Shown here: positions 14,916 to 25,583 of the stretch, in pieces
Numbering within the stretch: position 1 is the stretch's first letter
How the letters are laid out: every line of letters begins with the position of its first letter
Assembly (NCBI RefSeq): GCF_016861975.1
Contig: NZ_BOMB01000031.1
Coordinates: 62,001-126,000, forward strand
Direction of reading: 5' to 3'
DNA from: Actinocatenispora rupis
Lineage (GTDB): Bacteria > Actinomycetota > Actinomycetes > Mycobacteriales > Micromonosporaceae
DNA: 64,000 nt
Notes under the pieces: generated by a model
Seen by the model: only the letters and a program-made list of their open reading frames with translations
Database searches by the model: none
Told to the model about the DNA's origin: nothing
Translations under genes and position numbers: made by a program

Positions 14916-15950
14916 TCAGTCGGCCAGCCGCGCGGCCACCGCGTCACCCACGGCGGCGGTCTTGACCGGCTCCCCCGGCGTACGCCCGGCCACCTCGGCG
15001 CCGACGGCGGCCTCGACCCGGCGCGCGTCCTCGCTGCGGCCCAGGTGGTCCAGCAGCAGCGCGGTCGACAGGATCGCCGCCGCCGGGTCCGCCACGCCCT
15101 GCCCGGCGATGTCCGGCGCCGACCCGTGCACCGGCTCGAACATCGACGGGTACTCCCGCGTCGGGTTGATGTTGCCGCTCGCGGCGAGCCCGATGCCGCC
15201 GGTCACCGCCGCCGCGATGTCGGTGAGGATGTCGCCGAACAGGTTGTCCGTGACGATCACGTCGTACCGCTGCGGGTTGGTCACCAGGTACATCGCCGCC
15301 GCGTCCACGTGCTGGTACTCGGTCTCCACCTCCGGGTACTCCGCGGCCACGTCGGCGAACGCGCGCGACCACATGTGCCCGGCGTTCACCAGCACGTTGT
15401 TCTTGTGTACGAGCGTGACCTTGCGCCGCGGGCGGGCCATCGCGCGCTCGAACGCGTCGCGGATCGCGCGCTCCGCCCCGTACCGCGTGTTGAGGCTCTC
15501 CTCGGTGGCCACCTCGGCCGGCGTGCCCTGGCGGACCACGCCGCCGGCCCCGCAGTACAGGCCCTCGGTGCCCTCGCGGACGACGACCATGTCGATCTCG
15601 CCGGGTGCCACACCGGCCAGCGGACTGACCGTGCCTTCCCACAGTTTGGACGGCCGCAGGTTGATGTAGTGGTCGAACGTGAAGCGCAGCTTCAGCAGCA
15701 GCCCCCGCTCCAGCACGCCGGACGGCATCGACGGGTCGCCGACCGCGCCGAGCAGGATCACGTCCTGCTGCGCCAGTTCCTGCAGCACCGACTCCGGCAG
15801 CACCTCGCCCGTCCGGTGGTACCGGGCCGCACCCAGGTCGTACTCCGTGGCGTCCACGCCGGGAAGCACCACGTCGAGCACCTTGCGCGCCTCGGCGACC
15901 ACCTCGGGACCGATCCCGTCGCCACCGATGACCGCCAGCCGTACCGTCAC
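14916..15950 (-). CDS. leuB: 3-isopropylmalate dehydrogenase
   Basis: A 344-residue NAD-dependent beta-hydroxyacid oxidative decarboxylase. It oxidises 3-isopropylmalate in leucine synthesis and can serve erythro-3-methylmalate in the citramalate route to isoleucine. It begins [21 protein letters not shown]. Substrate-binding segments include [17 protein letters not shown] and [10 protein letters not shown]. The metal-binding Asp residues are in [31 protein letters not shown], and [15 protein letters not shown] is the NAD-site signature. GGAGG lies 5 nt before the GTG at 15950. An ATG at 16040 would add a 30-residue tail not expected in the family. Confidence 0.96.
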   Translation of the reverse strand: MTVRLAVIGGDGIGPEVVAEARKVLDVVLPGVDATEYDLGAARYHRTGEVLPESVLQELAQQDVILLGAVGDPSMPSGVLERGLLLKLRFTFDHYINLRPSKLWEGTVSPLAGVAPGEIDMVVVREGTEGLYCGAGGVVRQGTPAEVATEESLNTRYGAERAIRDAFERAMARPRRKVTLVHKNNVLVNAGHMWSRAFADVAAEYPEVETEYQHVDAAAMYLVTNPQRYDVIVTDNLFGDILTDIAAAVTGGIGLAASGNINPTREYPSMFEPVHGSAPDIAGQGVADPAAAILSTALLLDHLGRSEDARRVEAAVGAEVAGRTPGEPVKTAAVGDAVAARLAD

Positions 15951-16177
15951 GCCAACCTCCACGTTCGCCGCACCGGGCCGGCGCCGGCCCGTGACGTCCA
16001 GCCGCCAGTTCGCGGCCAATCCCAAGAAACGATACACCATTCCCGTATCATGAGATCAACGGCCCCTGTCGTACCGGGGTCCGCGAGATCCGGCGAGGAA
16101 TCGGCCCGGACACGAATCACCCGCACCCGCCAGACCAGGCATTTCCTCGTACCAAACAAAGAAGGAATGCGCGAAGG

Positions 16178-16495
16178 ATGTCGGATTCTGGACAGTCATC
16201 TTGCATTCGAGAAGAGATTGACTTCGAGATCCGCGAAACCGGAGCGAACATCGTCGCGATTATCGGCCGGGAGATACGCACGGCCCCCGCGACCGCGGCC
16301 AGGTCACGGGGGCCGGCAGGGAGCGCGAACGCGGGGGGTGAGCGTCGCGCTTCGGGGGGGTGCAGGCCCGCACGCTCCAGAGCTCCGGAACCTTTCCGGC
16401 TCATCGGACGGACCGTGACGGACCGCCACAATGACCCGAGAACTGGCAGATGGGTCTCTGTATCGTGTAGCCGACATGAACGGTATCCGGAATAA
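16178..16495 (+). CDS. Possible small ORF in low-G+C intergenic region
   Basis: An ORF of 105 codons starts MSDSGQSSCIREEIDFEIRE and has AAGGA about 11 nt upstream. Its first 35 residues use codons unlike the rest of the window (ATT, TCT, GAT, GGA). The strong hairpin at 16281-16315 lies inside it, after which the translation turns into low-complexity Arg/Gly/Pro. No family is recognised. It may be a short transferred gene, a leader, or chance. Confidence 0.22.
   Translation: MSDSGQSSCIREEIDFEIRETGANIVAIIGREIRTAPATAARSRGPAGSANAGGERRASGGCRPARSRAPEPFRLIGRTVTDRHNDPRTGRWVSVSCSRHERYPE
16281..16315. terminator. Strong hairpin in leuB upstream region
   Basis: CGGCCCCCG-C-GACC (16281-16294) pairs with GGTC-A-CGGGGGCCG (16302-16315): 13 base pairs with one C-A mismatch and a 7-nt loop. 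No U-run follows on either strand. It may insulate leuB from transcription entering from the right. Confidence 0.45.
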
Positions 16496-16882
16496 CGACG
16501 CAGCGCAAGCGTAGGACGCCACTGCGTTGTATCCGAGTGATCGTTACCACGCGCCGACACAGCGCGTCGGAATCGTGATCAAGCGATCGACCTGCGAAAA
16601 TGCCGCCGCTCACGGATCATGGGAGCGGACGGCAACAAACCGGTACCACTTCTCCGCGGAGAATACGGATCGGCCCTTCCGTTCGAGGCACGGCGCATGG
16701 CACGGTACACCCCGATGACACACCACCCGAACACCACCGAGTACGACCCGATTCGGGCAGATGGCCGAGACCGGCCCGAGCGGTGCGAGTAGCTTCCACA
16801 ATGCGAGAAACCCGCGCTTGTCGCGGTCTGTCCGGCGCAATCCGCCGATACGATCGCAAGCAGGCACGCACACGAGAGGGAA

Positions 16883-18148
16883 GTGTCTGTGACGCTGGGT
16901 GACCGGCTTGGCCCCGCGGCCGACCGCTCCCACCGGCCGGGCGGTACCACCCCACCGCCAGCGACCGGCGCGGATACCTCCGGCCCCGGCATGCCGCCCG
17001 GATCGGACGACGGCTGGCCGCGGAGCCCGTGGTCCGGGGACGACGGTCACGACGGGTCAGCGGACCGCCCGGCGTTCGGCCCTCACCCACCGCGCAGCGA
17101 CCGTCCCTCCGACACCCGCACCGCCCCGGACGGACCGCACCTCGGCGCGCCGCCGCACCCCGCCGACGCCGGGTACGCGGAGGCCGACCTCGACGACGGG
17201 CACACCTGGTACGCACGGCCCCCTCGGTACACGAACGCTCCCCCGCCCGGGCCGGGCCGTCCCGCCACCGACGGTCCCGGGTACGCGGAGCCGCCGACGG
17301 ATCCGTTCGGTGACGCCGGGGCCGGGTTCGTCCGACCACCCGACCCGCCGTGGAGCCGGCCCGCCGACGACGAGCCGCCGCCACGCCGCCCGGACTCCGA
17401 CCGGGCGTACGACGGCGGGGTGTACGACCAGGAGAAGCAGCACGAGGACGAGGTGCTGCCGCCGAGCGAGGGAGTACGGCGGCGGGAGGGCACCGTCTCG
17501 ACGTTGCAGCCGGCCAACGTGTACCGGGTGGCGCCGGCGAAGGCGGGGCCCGCGGGACCACCGCCGAGCCAGGCCAACGGCGCGGCCGTACTGTGCGGGC
17601 TGCTCGCGGTGCCGATGCTCGCCGCGGCCGGCGCGCTCGCGGCGACCGGCGACCTGCCGCTCCCGGTGGTACTGCTGGCGATGGCGGTGTGTTCGGTGCT
17701 CGGCGGGATCCGCATGATTCGGCGCGGCAGCCCGCTGCCGCCGTTGCTGTGCGCGGCCGGCACGGTGGTCGTGGCGGTCGTGGGCGTGCTGTCCAAGCCG
17801 CTGGTACCGAGCCCGATGGGGACGGTTCTCGGCGTCGTCTTCACCCTGTACGTCGGGCTCGTACTGATCATGATCGGGCTGCTGCGCACCCGGCGTACGC
17901 GGCGGTGGTTGGCGGCGCGCGGACGCGAATGGCTGGAGCAGCACCCGCCGAAGCGGCGTCGGCTGCCGGCGGTGACGATCCCGCTGCCGAAACTGCCGAA
18001 GCTGCGACGGCGTACGCGGAGCCGGAAACCCAAGCGGGTCAAGCAGATGGGCCGGCACGTGAAGGCGCGGCGGCGCGGGCCGTTCCGGTCCCGGCGCCCG
18101 GTCAGCTACGTCGGCCGGGACGCGCCCAGCCACGACCGGCGGGGCTGA
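16883..18148 (+). CDS. Proline-rich membrane protein of unknown function
   Basis: A 421-residue protein. Residues 1 to about 225 are disordered and rich in Pro, Gly, Asp and Arg. Then come four hydrophobic segments at about 232-253 (GAAVLCGLLAVPMLAAAGALAA), 259-275, 286-305 and 312-331. The tail of about 85 residues is strongly basic (RRTRSRKPKRVKQMGRHVKARRR). The GTG at 16883 follows GAGAGGGAA. It matches no family I can name. The layout (long disordered N-terminus, four TM helices, cationic tail) is common among actinobacterial cell-envelope proteins. It converges with ilvC. Confidence 0.75.
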   Translation: MSVTLGDRLGPAADRSHRPGGTTPPPATGADTSGPGMPPGSDDGWPRSPWSGDDGHDGSADRPAFGPHPPRSDRPSDTRTAPDGPHLGAPPHPADAGYAEADLDDGHTWYARPPRYTNAPPPGPGRPATDGPGYAEPPTDPFGDAGAGFVRPPDPPWSRPADDEPPPRRPDSDRAYDGGVYDQEKQHEDEVLPPSEGVRRREGTVSTLQPANVYRVAPAKAGPAGPPPSQANGAAVLCGLLAVPMLAAAGALAATGDLPLPVVLLAMAVCSVLGGIRMIRRGSPLPPLLCAAGTVVVAVVGVLSKPLVPSPMGTVLGVVFTLYVGLVLIMIGLLRTRRTRRWLAARGREWLEQHPPKRRRLPAVTIPLPKLPKLRRRTRSRKPKRVKQMGRHVKARRRGPFRSRRPVSYVGRDAPSHDRRG

Positions 18149-18166
18149 ACACCGGCCACAACGCGC

Positions 18167-18198
18167 CGTGGGGCGCCACCCGACGGCGGCGCCCCACG
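18167..18198. terminator. Hairpin between the proline-rich membrane gene and ilvC
   Basis: CGTGGGGCGCC (18167-18177) and GGCGCCCCACG (18188-18198) form a perfect 11-bp stem with a 10-nt loop between two convergent genes, 17 bp from the ilvC stop. Confidence 0.65.
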
Positions 18199-18214
18199 TA
18201 CCACGGAGTGCGGG

Positions 18215-19797
<1,583 letters not shown>

Positions 19798-19876
19798 CTC
19801 TCATGTCTCCTTACCAGCGCGGTACGCCCCGGCGCCGGCCGGCGGGAGTGCCCGCCACCGGCGCCGGACGTACCGG

Positions 19877-21706
19877 CTAGAGGTCGTCCTCGTCGAAGGT
19901 GGGGCGAACGTCACGGGCGAACAGGATGTCGTCGTTGCCGACACCGGGCGGAACCATCGGCCAGACCATCGCGTCCTTGCCGACCACGAACTCGACCACC
20001 ACCGGCCGGTCGTTGATCTCGTTGGCCTGCTTGATGACCGCGTCGACGTCGGCGGCCGACTCGACGCGCAGGCCGACACAGCCGAGCGCGTCGGCGAGCT
20101 TCACGAAGTCCGGCACCCGGTGCTTGTGCGTACCGAGGTCGGTGTGCGAGTAGCGGCCGTCGTAGAAGAGGGTCTGCCACTGGCGGACCATGCCCAGGTT
20201 CCCGTTGTTGATCAGCGCGATCTTGACCGGGATGCCCTCCAGCGCGCAGGTGGCCAGCTCCTGGTTGGTCATCTGGAAGCAGCCGTCGCCGTCCACCGCC
20301 CAGACCGTCTTCTCCGGCTGGCCGACCTTGGCGCCCATCGCGGCCGGCACCGCGAAGCCCATCGTGCCGGCACCGCCCGAGTTGATCCACGTGTGCGGCT
20401 GCTCGTACCGGATGAACTGGCTGGCCCACATCTGGTGCTGGCCGACGCCCGCCACGTAGATCGCGTCCGGGCCGACGATCTCACCCAACCGCTTGATCAC
20501 GTACTGCGGGGCCAGGCTGCCGTCCGCCGGCTCCTCGTACCCGAGCGGGTAGCGTTCGCGCAGGTCACGCAGCTGCGTCCACCAGGCGGACAGCTCCGGG
20601 CCCTCTCCGCCGTTCGCCTCCATCTCGGTACGCACCGCGCTGATCAGCTCGGCGAGCACGTGCTTGGCGTCGCCCACGATCGGCACGTCGACCGGCCGGT
20701 TCTTCCCGATCTCGGCCGGGTCGATGTCGGCGTGCACCACGGTCGCGTCCGGCGCGAACGAGTCGAGCCGGCCCGTCACCCGGTCGTCGAACCGGGCGCC
20801 CAGCGCCACGATCAGGTCCGACCGCTGCAACGCGTACACCGCGCCGACGGTGCCGTGCATGCCCGGCATGCCCAGGTGCTGCTCGTGCGAGTCGGGGAAC
20901 GCGCCGCGCGCCATGAGCGTCGTGACCACCGGGATACCGGTCAGCTCGGCCAGGGTGCGCAGCTCCTCCGACGCGTGCGCCTTCAGTACGCCGCCGCCCA
21001 CGTACAGGACGGGGCGGTGGGAGGTGCGCATCAGCCGGGCGGCCTCGCGGATCTGCTTGCCGTGCGGGTGCGTCGTCGGGTGGTATCCCGGCAGGTCCAG
21101 CGTGGGCGGCCAGGCGAACGTGGTCTGCGCCTGCAGGATGTCCTTCGGGATGTCCACCAGCACCGGGCCGGGGCGGCCGGACAGCGCCAGGTGGAACGCC
21201 TCCGCCACCACCCGCGGGATCTCCGCCGCGTCCTTGACCAGGTAGTTGTGCTTGATGATCGGCAGCGTGATGCCGCAGATGTCGGCTTCCTGGAACGCGT
21301 CCGTACCGATCAGCTGCGTCGTCTGCTGCCCGGTGATCGCCACCACCGGCACCGAGTCCATGTACGCGTCGGCCAGCGGCGTGACGAGGTTCGTCGCGCC
21401 CGGCCCGGAGGTCGCCATGCAGACGCCCACCTTGCCGGTCGCCTGCGCGTACCCCTCGGCGGCGTGGCCCGCGCCCTGCTCGTGCCGTACCAGGATGTGG
21501 CGGATCTTGGTCGAGTCGAACAGCGGGTCGTACGCCGGGAGGATGGTGCCGCCGGGGATGCCGAAGACGACCTCGGTGCCGAGCGCCTCCAGCGCGGCGA
21601 TGAGCGACTGTGCGCCGGTCATGGGTGTGCCGCCGCCGGCGCCCGGGCGGGCGGCCGGTCGGGCGGCTCGGTTCTCGTGCCGAGAGCCTGTCGCGGGTTT
21701 CGTCAT
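19877..21706 (-). CDS. ilvB: Acetolactate synthase large (catalytic) subunit
   Basis: A 609-residue TPP-dependent enzyme. It condenses two pyruvates, or pyruvate with 2-oxobutyrate, starting Val/Leu or Ile synthesis. The catalytic Glu is in [21 protein letters not shown]. The FAD/beta-domain signature [19 protein letters not shown] is in the middle, and the TPP motif runs [12 protein letters not shown] ... [12 protein letters not shown]. About 28 N-terminal residues precede the conserved core, so the true start could be the internal ATG (MTGAQSLI). The transcript carries a BCAA leader peptide and an intrinsic terminator upstream. Confidence 0.97.
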   Translation of the reverse strand: MTKPATGSRHENRAARPAARPGAGGGTPMTGAQSLIAALEALGTEVVFGIPGGTILPAYDPLFDSTKIRHILVRHEQGAGHAAEGYAQATGKVGVCMATSGPGATNLVTPLADAYMDSVPVVAITGQQTTQLIGTDAFQEADICGITLPIIKHNYLVKDAAEIPRVVAEAFHLALSGRPGPVLVDIPKDILQAQTTFAWPPTLDLPGYHPTTHPHGKQIREAARLMRTSHRPVLYVGGGVLKAHASEELRTLAELTGIPVVTTLMARGAFPDSHEQHLGMPGMHGTVGAVYALQRSDLIVALGARFDDRVTGRLDSFAPDATVVHADIDPAEIGKNRPVDVPIVGDAKHVLAELISAVRTEMEANGGEGPELSAWWTQLRDLRERYPLGYEEPADGSLAPQYVIKRLGEIVGPDAIYVAGVGQHQMWASQFIRYEQPHTWINSGGAGTMGFAVPAAMGAKVGQPEKTVWAVDGDGCFQMTNQELATCALEGIPVKIALINNGNLGMVRQWQTLFYDGRYSHTDLGTHKHRVPDFVKLADALGCVGLRVESAADVDAVIKQANEINDRPVVVEFVVGKDAMVWPMVPPGVGNDDILFARDVRPTFDEDDL

Positions 21707-21807
21707 CGCAGTCCGATCCGGTTTCAGAGTCGAAGTGGTGGTGCGGAACGGCGTGCTTCGGGCCACGGTCCCGTCCGGCGGATGCACCGGACCGGGACAA
21801 AAAGAAA

Positions 21808-21834
21808 GGCCCGCGTGCCAGACGCACACAGGCC
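21808..21834 (-). terminator. Attenuator terminator in the ilvB leader
   Basis: On the minus strand GGCCTGTGTGC pairs with GCACGCGGGCC: an 11-bp stem with T-G pairs and a 5-nt loop (GTCTG). TTTCTTTTTG follows. It begins about 27 nt past the leader-peptide stop and about 100 nt before ilvB. Confidence 0.87.
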
Positions 21835-21861
21835 GCGCACCGTCACCGGGGTGACGATGCG

Positions 21862-21900
21862 CTAGGTAAGTACTACGAGGATGTGCCGACTCGACTGCAT
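21862..21900 (-). CDS. ilvB leader peptide ([12 protein letters not shown])
   Basis: An ATG-initiated 12-codon ORF encodes [12 protein letters not shown] and ends in TAG. Five consecutive codons specify Ile-Leu-Val-Val-Leu, all three products of the pathway. Val uses GTA twice and Leu uses CTT once, which are minor codons. It has exactly the same length as the cimA leader. A TTGACG/CAGAGT promoter-like pair sits so close upstream that the message may start at or near the ATG. Function in attenuation is inferred from sequence and layout. Confidence 0.9.
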   Translation of the reverse strand: MQSSRHILVVLT

Positions 21901-21907
21901 GGGGTTC

Positions 21908-21936
21908 ACTCTGACGCATCGCCGGCCGTCCGTCAA
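21908..21936 (-). promoter_or_regulatory. Candidate ilvBNC promoter
   Basis: On the minus strand TTGACG (21931-21936) and CAGAGT (21908-21913) are separated by 17 nt. Transcription would begin about 6-7 nt further, next to the leader-peptide ATG at 21900. The -35 match is good and the -10 is weak. Confidence 0.45.
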
Positions 21937-22096
21937 CCTGTCCCACATCGTGGTTCACGCCACTCTCCGATGGGCGGAGCCGCAGGCCCACACGCTCGTT
22001 GCAGGCTGAATGAGGGTTAAGTCAGCGTCCCGCCAAGTGGACTCACGGAGCGATCCCGGTGTCCGTCCGGCCGGTTCGCGTGGAAGACTGGCCGAC

Positions 22097-23965
22097 ATGC
22101 CTGAACTGAGGTCGAGGACGTCCACGCACGGACGCAACATGGCGGGTGCCCGCGCCCTGTGGCGCGCCACCGGGATGACCGACGGCGACTTCGGCAAGCC
22201 GATCGTCGCCATTGCCAACAGCTTCACCCAGTTCGTACCGGGGCACGTGCACCTCAAGGACCTCGGCCAGCTCGTCGCCGGCGCGGTCGCCGAGGCCGGC
22301 GGCGTGGCCAAGGAGTTCAACACCATCGCCGTCGACGACGGCATCGCCATGGGCCACGGCGGCATGCTCTACTCGCTGCCCAGCCGCGAGCTGATCGCCG
22401 ACGCCGTCGAGTACATGGTGAACGCGCACTGCGCCGACGCGCTGGTGTGCATCTCCAACTGCGACAAGATCACGCCCGGGATGCTGATCGCCGCGATGCG
22501 GTTGAACATCCCGACGGTGTTCGTCTCCGGCGGGCCGATGGAGGCCGGCAAGACGGTCGCCATCGAGGGCATCGTGCACGACAAGATCGACCTGATCGAC
22601 GCGATGATCGCCTCCGCGAACGACACCGTCACCGACGACCAGCTCGACTCGATCGAGCGCTCCGCCTGCCCGACCTGCGGTTCCTGCTCCGGCATGTTCA
22701 CCGCGAACTCGATGAACTGCCTGACCGAGGCGATGGGCCTGGCCCTGCCGGGCAACGGCTCCACCCTCGCCACGCACGCCGCACGCAAGGCGCTGTTCGA
22801 GCGCGCCGGCCGGACCGTGGTCGACCTCGCCCACCGGTACTACGGCAAGGACGACGAGACGGTACTGCCGCGGTCGATCGGCGGACGCCACGCGTTCGAG
22901 AACGCGATGGCGCTGGACGTCGCGATGGGCGGGTCCACCAACACGGTGCTGCACCTGCTCGCCGCCGCGCGCGAGGCCGAGCTGGACTTCACCGTCTCCG
23001 ACATCGACGCGATCTCGCGCCGGGTGCCGTGCATCGCCAAGGTGGCGCCGTCGGTCGCCGGGCCCGGAAAGATCTTCCACATGGAGGACGTGCACCGGGC
23101 CGGCGGCATCCCCGCCATCCTGGGCGAACTCGACCGCGGCGGGCTGCTGCACCGCGACGTCGGCTCCGTACACTCCGACTCGCTCGACGAGTGGCTCGGC
23201 CACTGGGACGTGCGCGCCGCCGACCCCGCGCCCGAGGCCGTCGAGCTGTACCACGCGGCGCCCGGCGGCGTCCGTACGACGGAGCCGTTCTCGACGGAGA
23301 ACCGGTGGGACCGGCTCGACACCGACGCGGAGACCGGCTGCATCCGCGACGTGGCGCACGCGTACACGGCGGACGGTGGGCTGGCGGTGCTGCACGGCAA
23401 CCTGGCCGTCGACGGCTGCGTCGTGAAGACCGCGGGCGTACCGGAGGAGGTCTGGGTGTTCCGCGGACCGGCCCGGGTGTTCGAGTCGCAGGAGCAGGCG
23501 GTCGACGGGATCCTCACCAAGCGGGTGCAGCCCGGCGACGTCGTCGTCATCCGGTACGAGGGGCCCAAGGGCGGGCCGGGCATGCAGGAGATGCTGCACC
23601 CGACGTCGTTCCTGAAGGGCCGGGGTCTGGGCAAGGCGTGCGCGCTCGTCACCGACGGCCGCTTCTCCGGCGGTACGAGCGGGCTGTCGATCGGTCACGT
23701 CTCCCCGGAGGCGGCCGGCGGCGGGCTGATCGCGCTGGTGGAGGACGGCGACGAGGTCGCGATCGACATCCCGAACCGTTCGATCGAGCTGCTCGTCGAC
23801 GACGCCGAACTGGACCGGCGGCGCGCGGCGCAGGAGGCGCGGCCGAAGCCGTACAGCCCGGTGGACCGGGAGCGGCCGGTGTCCGCGGCGCTGCGGGCGT
23901 ACGCGGCGATGGCGACGGCGGCGAGCGACGGCGCGTACCGCGACGTGGACCAGATCGCCCGCTGA
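22097..23965 (+). CDS. ilvD: Dihydroxy-acid dehydratase
   Basis: A 622-residue iron-sulphur dehydratase that makes the 2-oxo acid precursors of Val and Ile. Cluster-binding Cys residues lie in [16 protein letters not shown] and [44 protein letters not shown] is the C-terminal signature. The length matches the long (E. coli-type) form. The ATG at 22097 begins [27 protein letters not shown], as expected. It is divergent from the ilvB leader, sharing a 196-bp promoter region, and converges with the MoaD-like gene. Confidence 0.97.
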   Translation: MPELRSRTSTHGRNMAGARALWRATGMTDGDFGKPIVAIANSFTQFVPGHVHLKDLGQLVAGAVAEAGGVAKEFNTIAVDDGIAMGHGGMLYSLPSRELIADAVEYMVNAHCADALVCISNCDKITPGMLIAAMRLNIPTVFVSGGPMEAGKTVAIEGIVHDKIDLIDAMIASANDTVTDDQLDSIERSACPTCGSCSGMFTANSMNCLTEAMGLALPGNGSTLATHAARKALFERAGRTVVDLAHRYYGKDDETVLPRSIGGRHAFENAMALDVAMGGSTNTVLHLLAAAREAELDFTVSDIDAISRRVPCIAKVAPSVAGPGKIFHMEDVHRAGGIPAILGELDRGGLLHRDVGSVHSDSLDEWLGHWDVRAADPAPEAVELYHAAPGGVRTTEPFSTENRWDRLDTDAETGCIRDVAHAYTADGGLAVLHGNLAVDGCVVKTAGVPEEVWVFRGPARVFESQEQAVDGILTKRVQPGDVVVIRYEGPKGGPGMQEMLHPTSFLKGRGLGKACALVTDGRFSGGTSGLSIGHVSPEAAGGGLIALVEDGDEVAIDIPNRSIELLVDDAELDRRRAAQEARPKPYSPVDRERPVSAALRAYAAMATAASDGAYRDVDQIAR

Positions 23966-23971
23966 CGACGC

Positions 23972-23998
23972 GTCCGGGGCCCGCACGGGGCCCCGGAC
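23972..23998. terminator. Hairpin between convergent ilvD and MoaD-like gene
   Basis: GTCCGGGGCCC (23972-23982) pairs with GGGCCCCGGAC (23988-23998): 11 perfect base pairs with a 5-nt loop, 6 bp after the ilvD stop. It can act on both transcripts. Confidence 0.75.
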
Positions 23999-24007
23999 GG
24001 TCCGGGC

Positions 24008-24292
24008 TCAGCCGCCGGCGACCGACGGGAGCACCTGCACCTCGGCGTCGGCCGGCAGCGGCGTGTCGAGGCCGGCGAGCGCGCGGCACTCCTCACCGTT
24101 GACGTACAGGTTGACGTAGCGGCGGAGGGTGCCGCGTTCGTCGCGCAGCCGGCGGGCCAGCCGCGGATGGGCGGCGGCGAGCGCGTCCAGCGCGGACGAG
24201 AGCGGCACGTCCGGCGGCAGGTCGAGGTCCAGGTGGGCGGCGCCGCCCGCGTCGGCGCGCAGCACGCCGGGGATCCGCACCGTGACGGGCAT
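24008..24292 (-). CDS. MoaD/ThiS-family ubiquitin-like sulphur carrier
   Basis: A 94-residue beta-grasp protein ending in Gly-Gly (VQVLPSVAGG), the tail that an E1-like enzyme adenylates and thiolates. RYVNLYVNGEECRALAGLDTPL matches the conserved MoaD core. No moaE, moeB or thiazole genes are nearby. It starts 6 nt after the stop of the BNR-repeat gene on the same strand, and I recall this pair as common in actinobacteria. It may serve a dedicated sulphur-transfer process rather than molybdopterin synthesis (inference). Confidence 0.85.
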   Translation of the reverse strand: MPVTVRIPGVLRADAGGAAHLDLDLPPDVPLSSALDALAAAHPRLARRLRDERGTLRRYVNLYVNGEECRALAGLDTPLPADAEVQVLPSVAGG

Positions 24293-24298
24293 CCCGCC

Positions 24299-25408
24299 TC
24301 ACCCCACCACCGCGGCGCGGACGCAGAGTACGTCGGGCAGGTGGGCGGCGATCTGCTCCCAGTGGTCACCCTCGTCGGGGCTGCCGTACACCTCGCCGGA
24401 GCGGGTGCCGACGTACACCCCCGGCACGTCGGCGTCGTCGACGCACATCGCGTCGCGCAGCACCGTCGGGTAGAAGCGCTCCTGCGGCAGCCCGTCGGTC
24501 AGCGCGGTCCAGCTGCCGCCGGCGTCCTCGCTCCGGTACACCCGGCACGCCGCGTCCGGCGGCACCCGGTACTCGTCGGCCTTGATCGGGAAGTTGTAGA
24601 TCACGCCGGGGCGCCGCGGGTGTGTCACCATCGCGAAGCCGAAGTCGCTGGGCAGCCCGTCGGCGATGGACGACCAGGTCGAGCCGCCGTCGTCGCTGCG
24701 GTACACGCCGTGGTGGTTCTGCGCGAAGAACTGCTCCGGCCGGGCCGGATGGCTCGCCACCTTGTGCACGCACTGGCCGAACTCCGGGTACTCGTCGGGC
24801 AGGAACTTCGCCCGGATGCCGGTGTTGCTGGCCTGCCAGCTCACGCCGCCGTCGGTGGTGCGGTAGACGCCGCCGGTGGACATCGCGACGAGCATCCGCG
24901 CGCGGTCGTCGGGGTGCGGCAGTACGGTGTGGATGGCCATGCCGCCGAACCCTGGTGTCCACTGTGGACGGTGCGGGTGCTCCCACAGGCCGCGGACCAG
25001 CTCGAAGCTGCGGCCGCCGTCGGTCGACCGGAACAGCGCGGACGGCTGGACGCCCGCGTAGATCACGTCGGGCTCGTCGGCCGGACCGGGCGCGAGCTGC
25101 CAGACCTGTTCCAGCGACGCCCCGGTGTCCGCCGGGAACGCGATCGGCGGCGTGTCCGGCTCGTGCCAGCTGGCGCCGAGGTCGTCGCTGACCGCGACAC
25201 CGGGCCCCCAGTGCGAACTGGCGGCGCCGACGATCACCCGCGGACGGTCGGCGCGGGTGTCCACGGCCACCGCGTACACCGCGTTCATGGGTACGTGGGG
25301 GCCGGTGAACTCCCAGGTCCTGCGGTCCGTACTGGTGGCGAGGAACAGGCCCTTCGCGGTGCCCACCGCCAACAGGACGGTGCCCGGCGGAGTCTTCTGC
25401 GTGGTCAT
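24299..25408 (-). CDS. BNR/sialidase-like beta-propeller protein
   Basis: A 369-residue cytoplasmic beta-propeller with repeated Asp-box motifs of the S-x-D-x-G-x-x-W type: SDDLGASWHE, STDGGRSFEL, TTDGGVSWQA, SDDGGSTWSS, SEDAGGSWTA and SPDEGDHWEQ. The family is often called WD40/YVTN/BNR-like or exo-alpha-sialidase. The catalytic Arg triad of sialidases is not evident, so sialidase activity is doubtful. GGAGGGG lies 6 nt before the ATG at 25408. It is followed at once by the MoaD-like carrier gene, so the two may act together in an unknown way. Confidence 0.85.
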   Translation of the reverse strand: MTTQKTPPGTVLLAVGTAKGLFLATSTDRRTWEFTGPHVPMNAVYAVAVDTRADRPRVIVGAASSHWGPGVAVSDDLGASWHEPDTPPIAFPADTGASLEQVWQLAPGPADEPDVIYAGVQPSALFRSTDGGRSFELVRGLWEHPHRPQWTPGFGGMAIHTVLPHPDDRARMLVAMSTGGVYRTTDGGVSWQASNTGIRAKFLPDEYPEFGQCVHKVASHPARPEQFFAQNHHGVYRSDDGGSTWSSIADGLPSDFGFAMVTHPRRPGVIYNFPIKADEYRVPPDAACRVYRSEDAGGSWTALTDGLPQERFYPTVLRDAMCVDDADVPGVYVGTRSGEVYGSPDEGDHWEQIAAHLPDVLCVRAAVVG

Positions 25409-25583
25409 CGTCGATCCCCTCCGGCGGCCACGGTGCCGCCGCGATCGGTCGTCCGGGGGCGCCGGCACCGGCACCCGCCCGGCGGTCGAGGGCCAGTATG
25501 CGCCGCCGGTGGGACGAAACCGACCGGAACGCCGAGCGGGCCGGCCCCCGAGGGAAGGAGCCGGCCCGCGGGCGCGCAGAACG

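Larger units (their letters stand above)
15951..16882. other. Long intergenic region, lower G+C, largely unexplained
   Basis: About 930 bp separates leuB from the proline-rich membrane gene. G+C is visibly lower than in its neighbours (for example 16140-16260). It holds an 18-bp perfect palindrome CGGGCCGGCGCCGGCCCG at 15974-15991, just upstream of leuB; an inverted repeat GATAC/GTATC around 16031-16049; and a strong hairpin at 16281-16315. A small ORF at 16178 is listed separately. The leuB promoter must be here. No other gene could be supported. Confidence 0.55.

Noticed and set aside
15947-16159. Trp-rich ORF upstream of leuB ([18 protein letters not shown]) as a trp-type leader
   Set aside because: leuB is not a Trp gene, the Trp codons are scattered, and there is no following terminator hairpin before leuB.
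16431-16514. 27-codon ORF MTRELADGSLYRVADMNGIR on the + strand
   Set aside because: It reads like natural protein but has no ribosome binding site or hairpin; too short to support alone.
16401-16613. Short minus-strand ORFs in the leuB upstream gap
   Set aside because: No ribosome binding site, no homology and overlapping alternatives in several frames.
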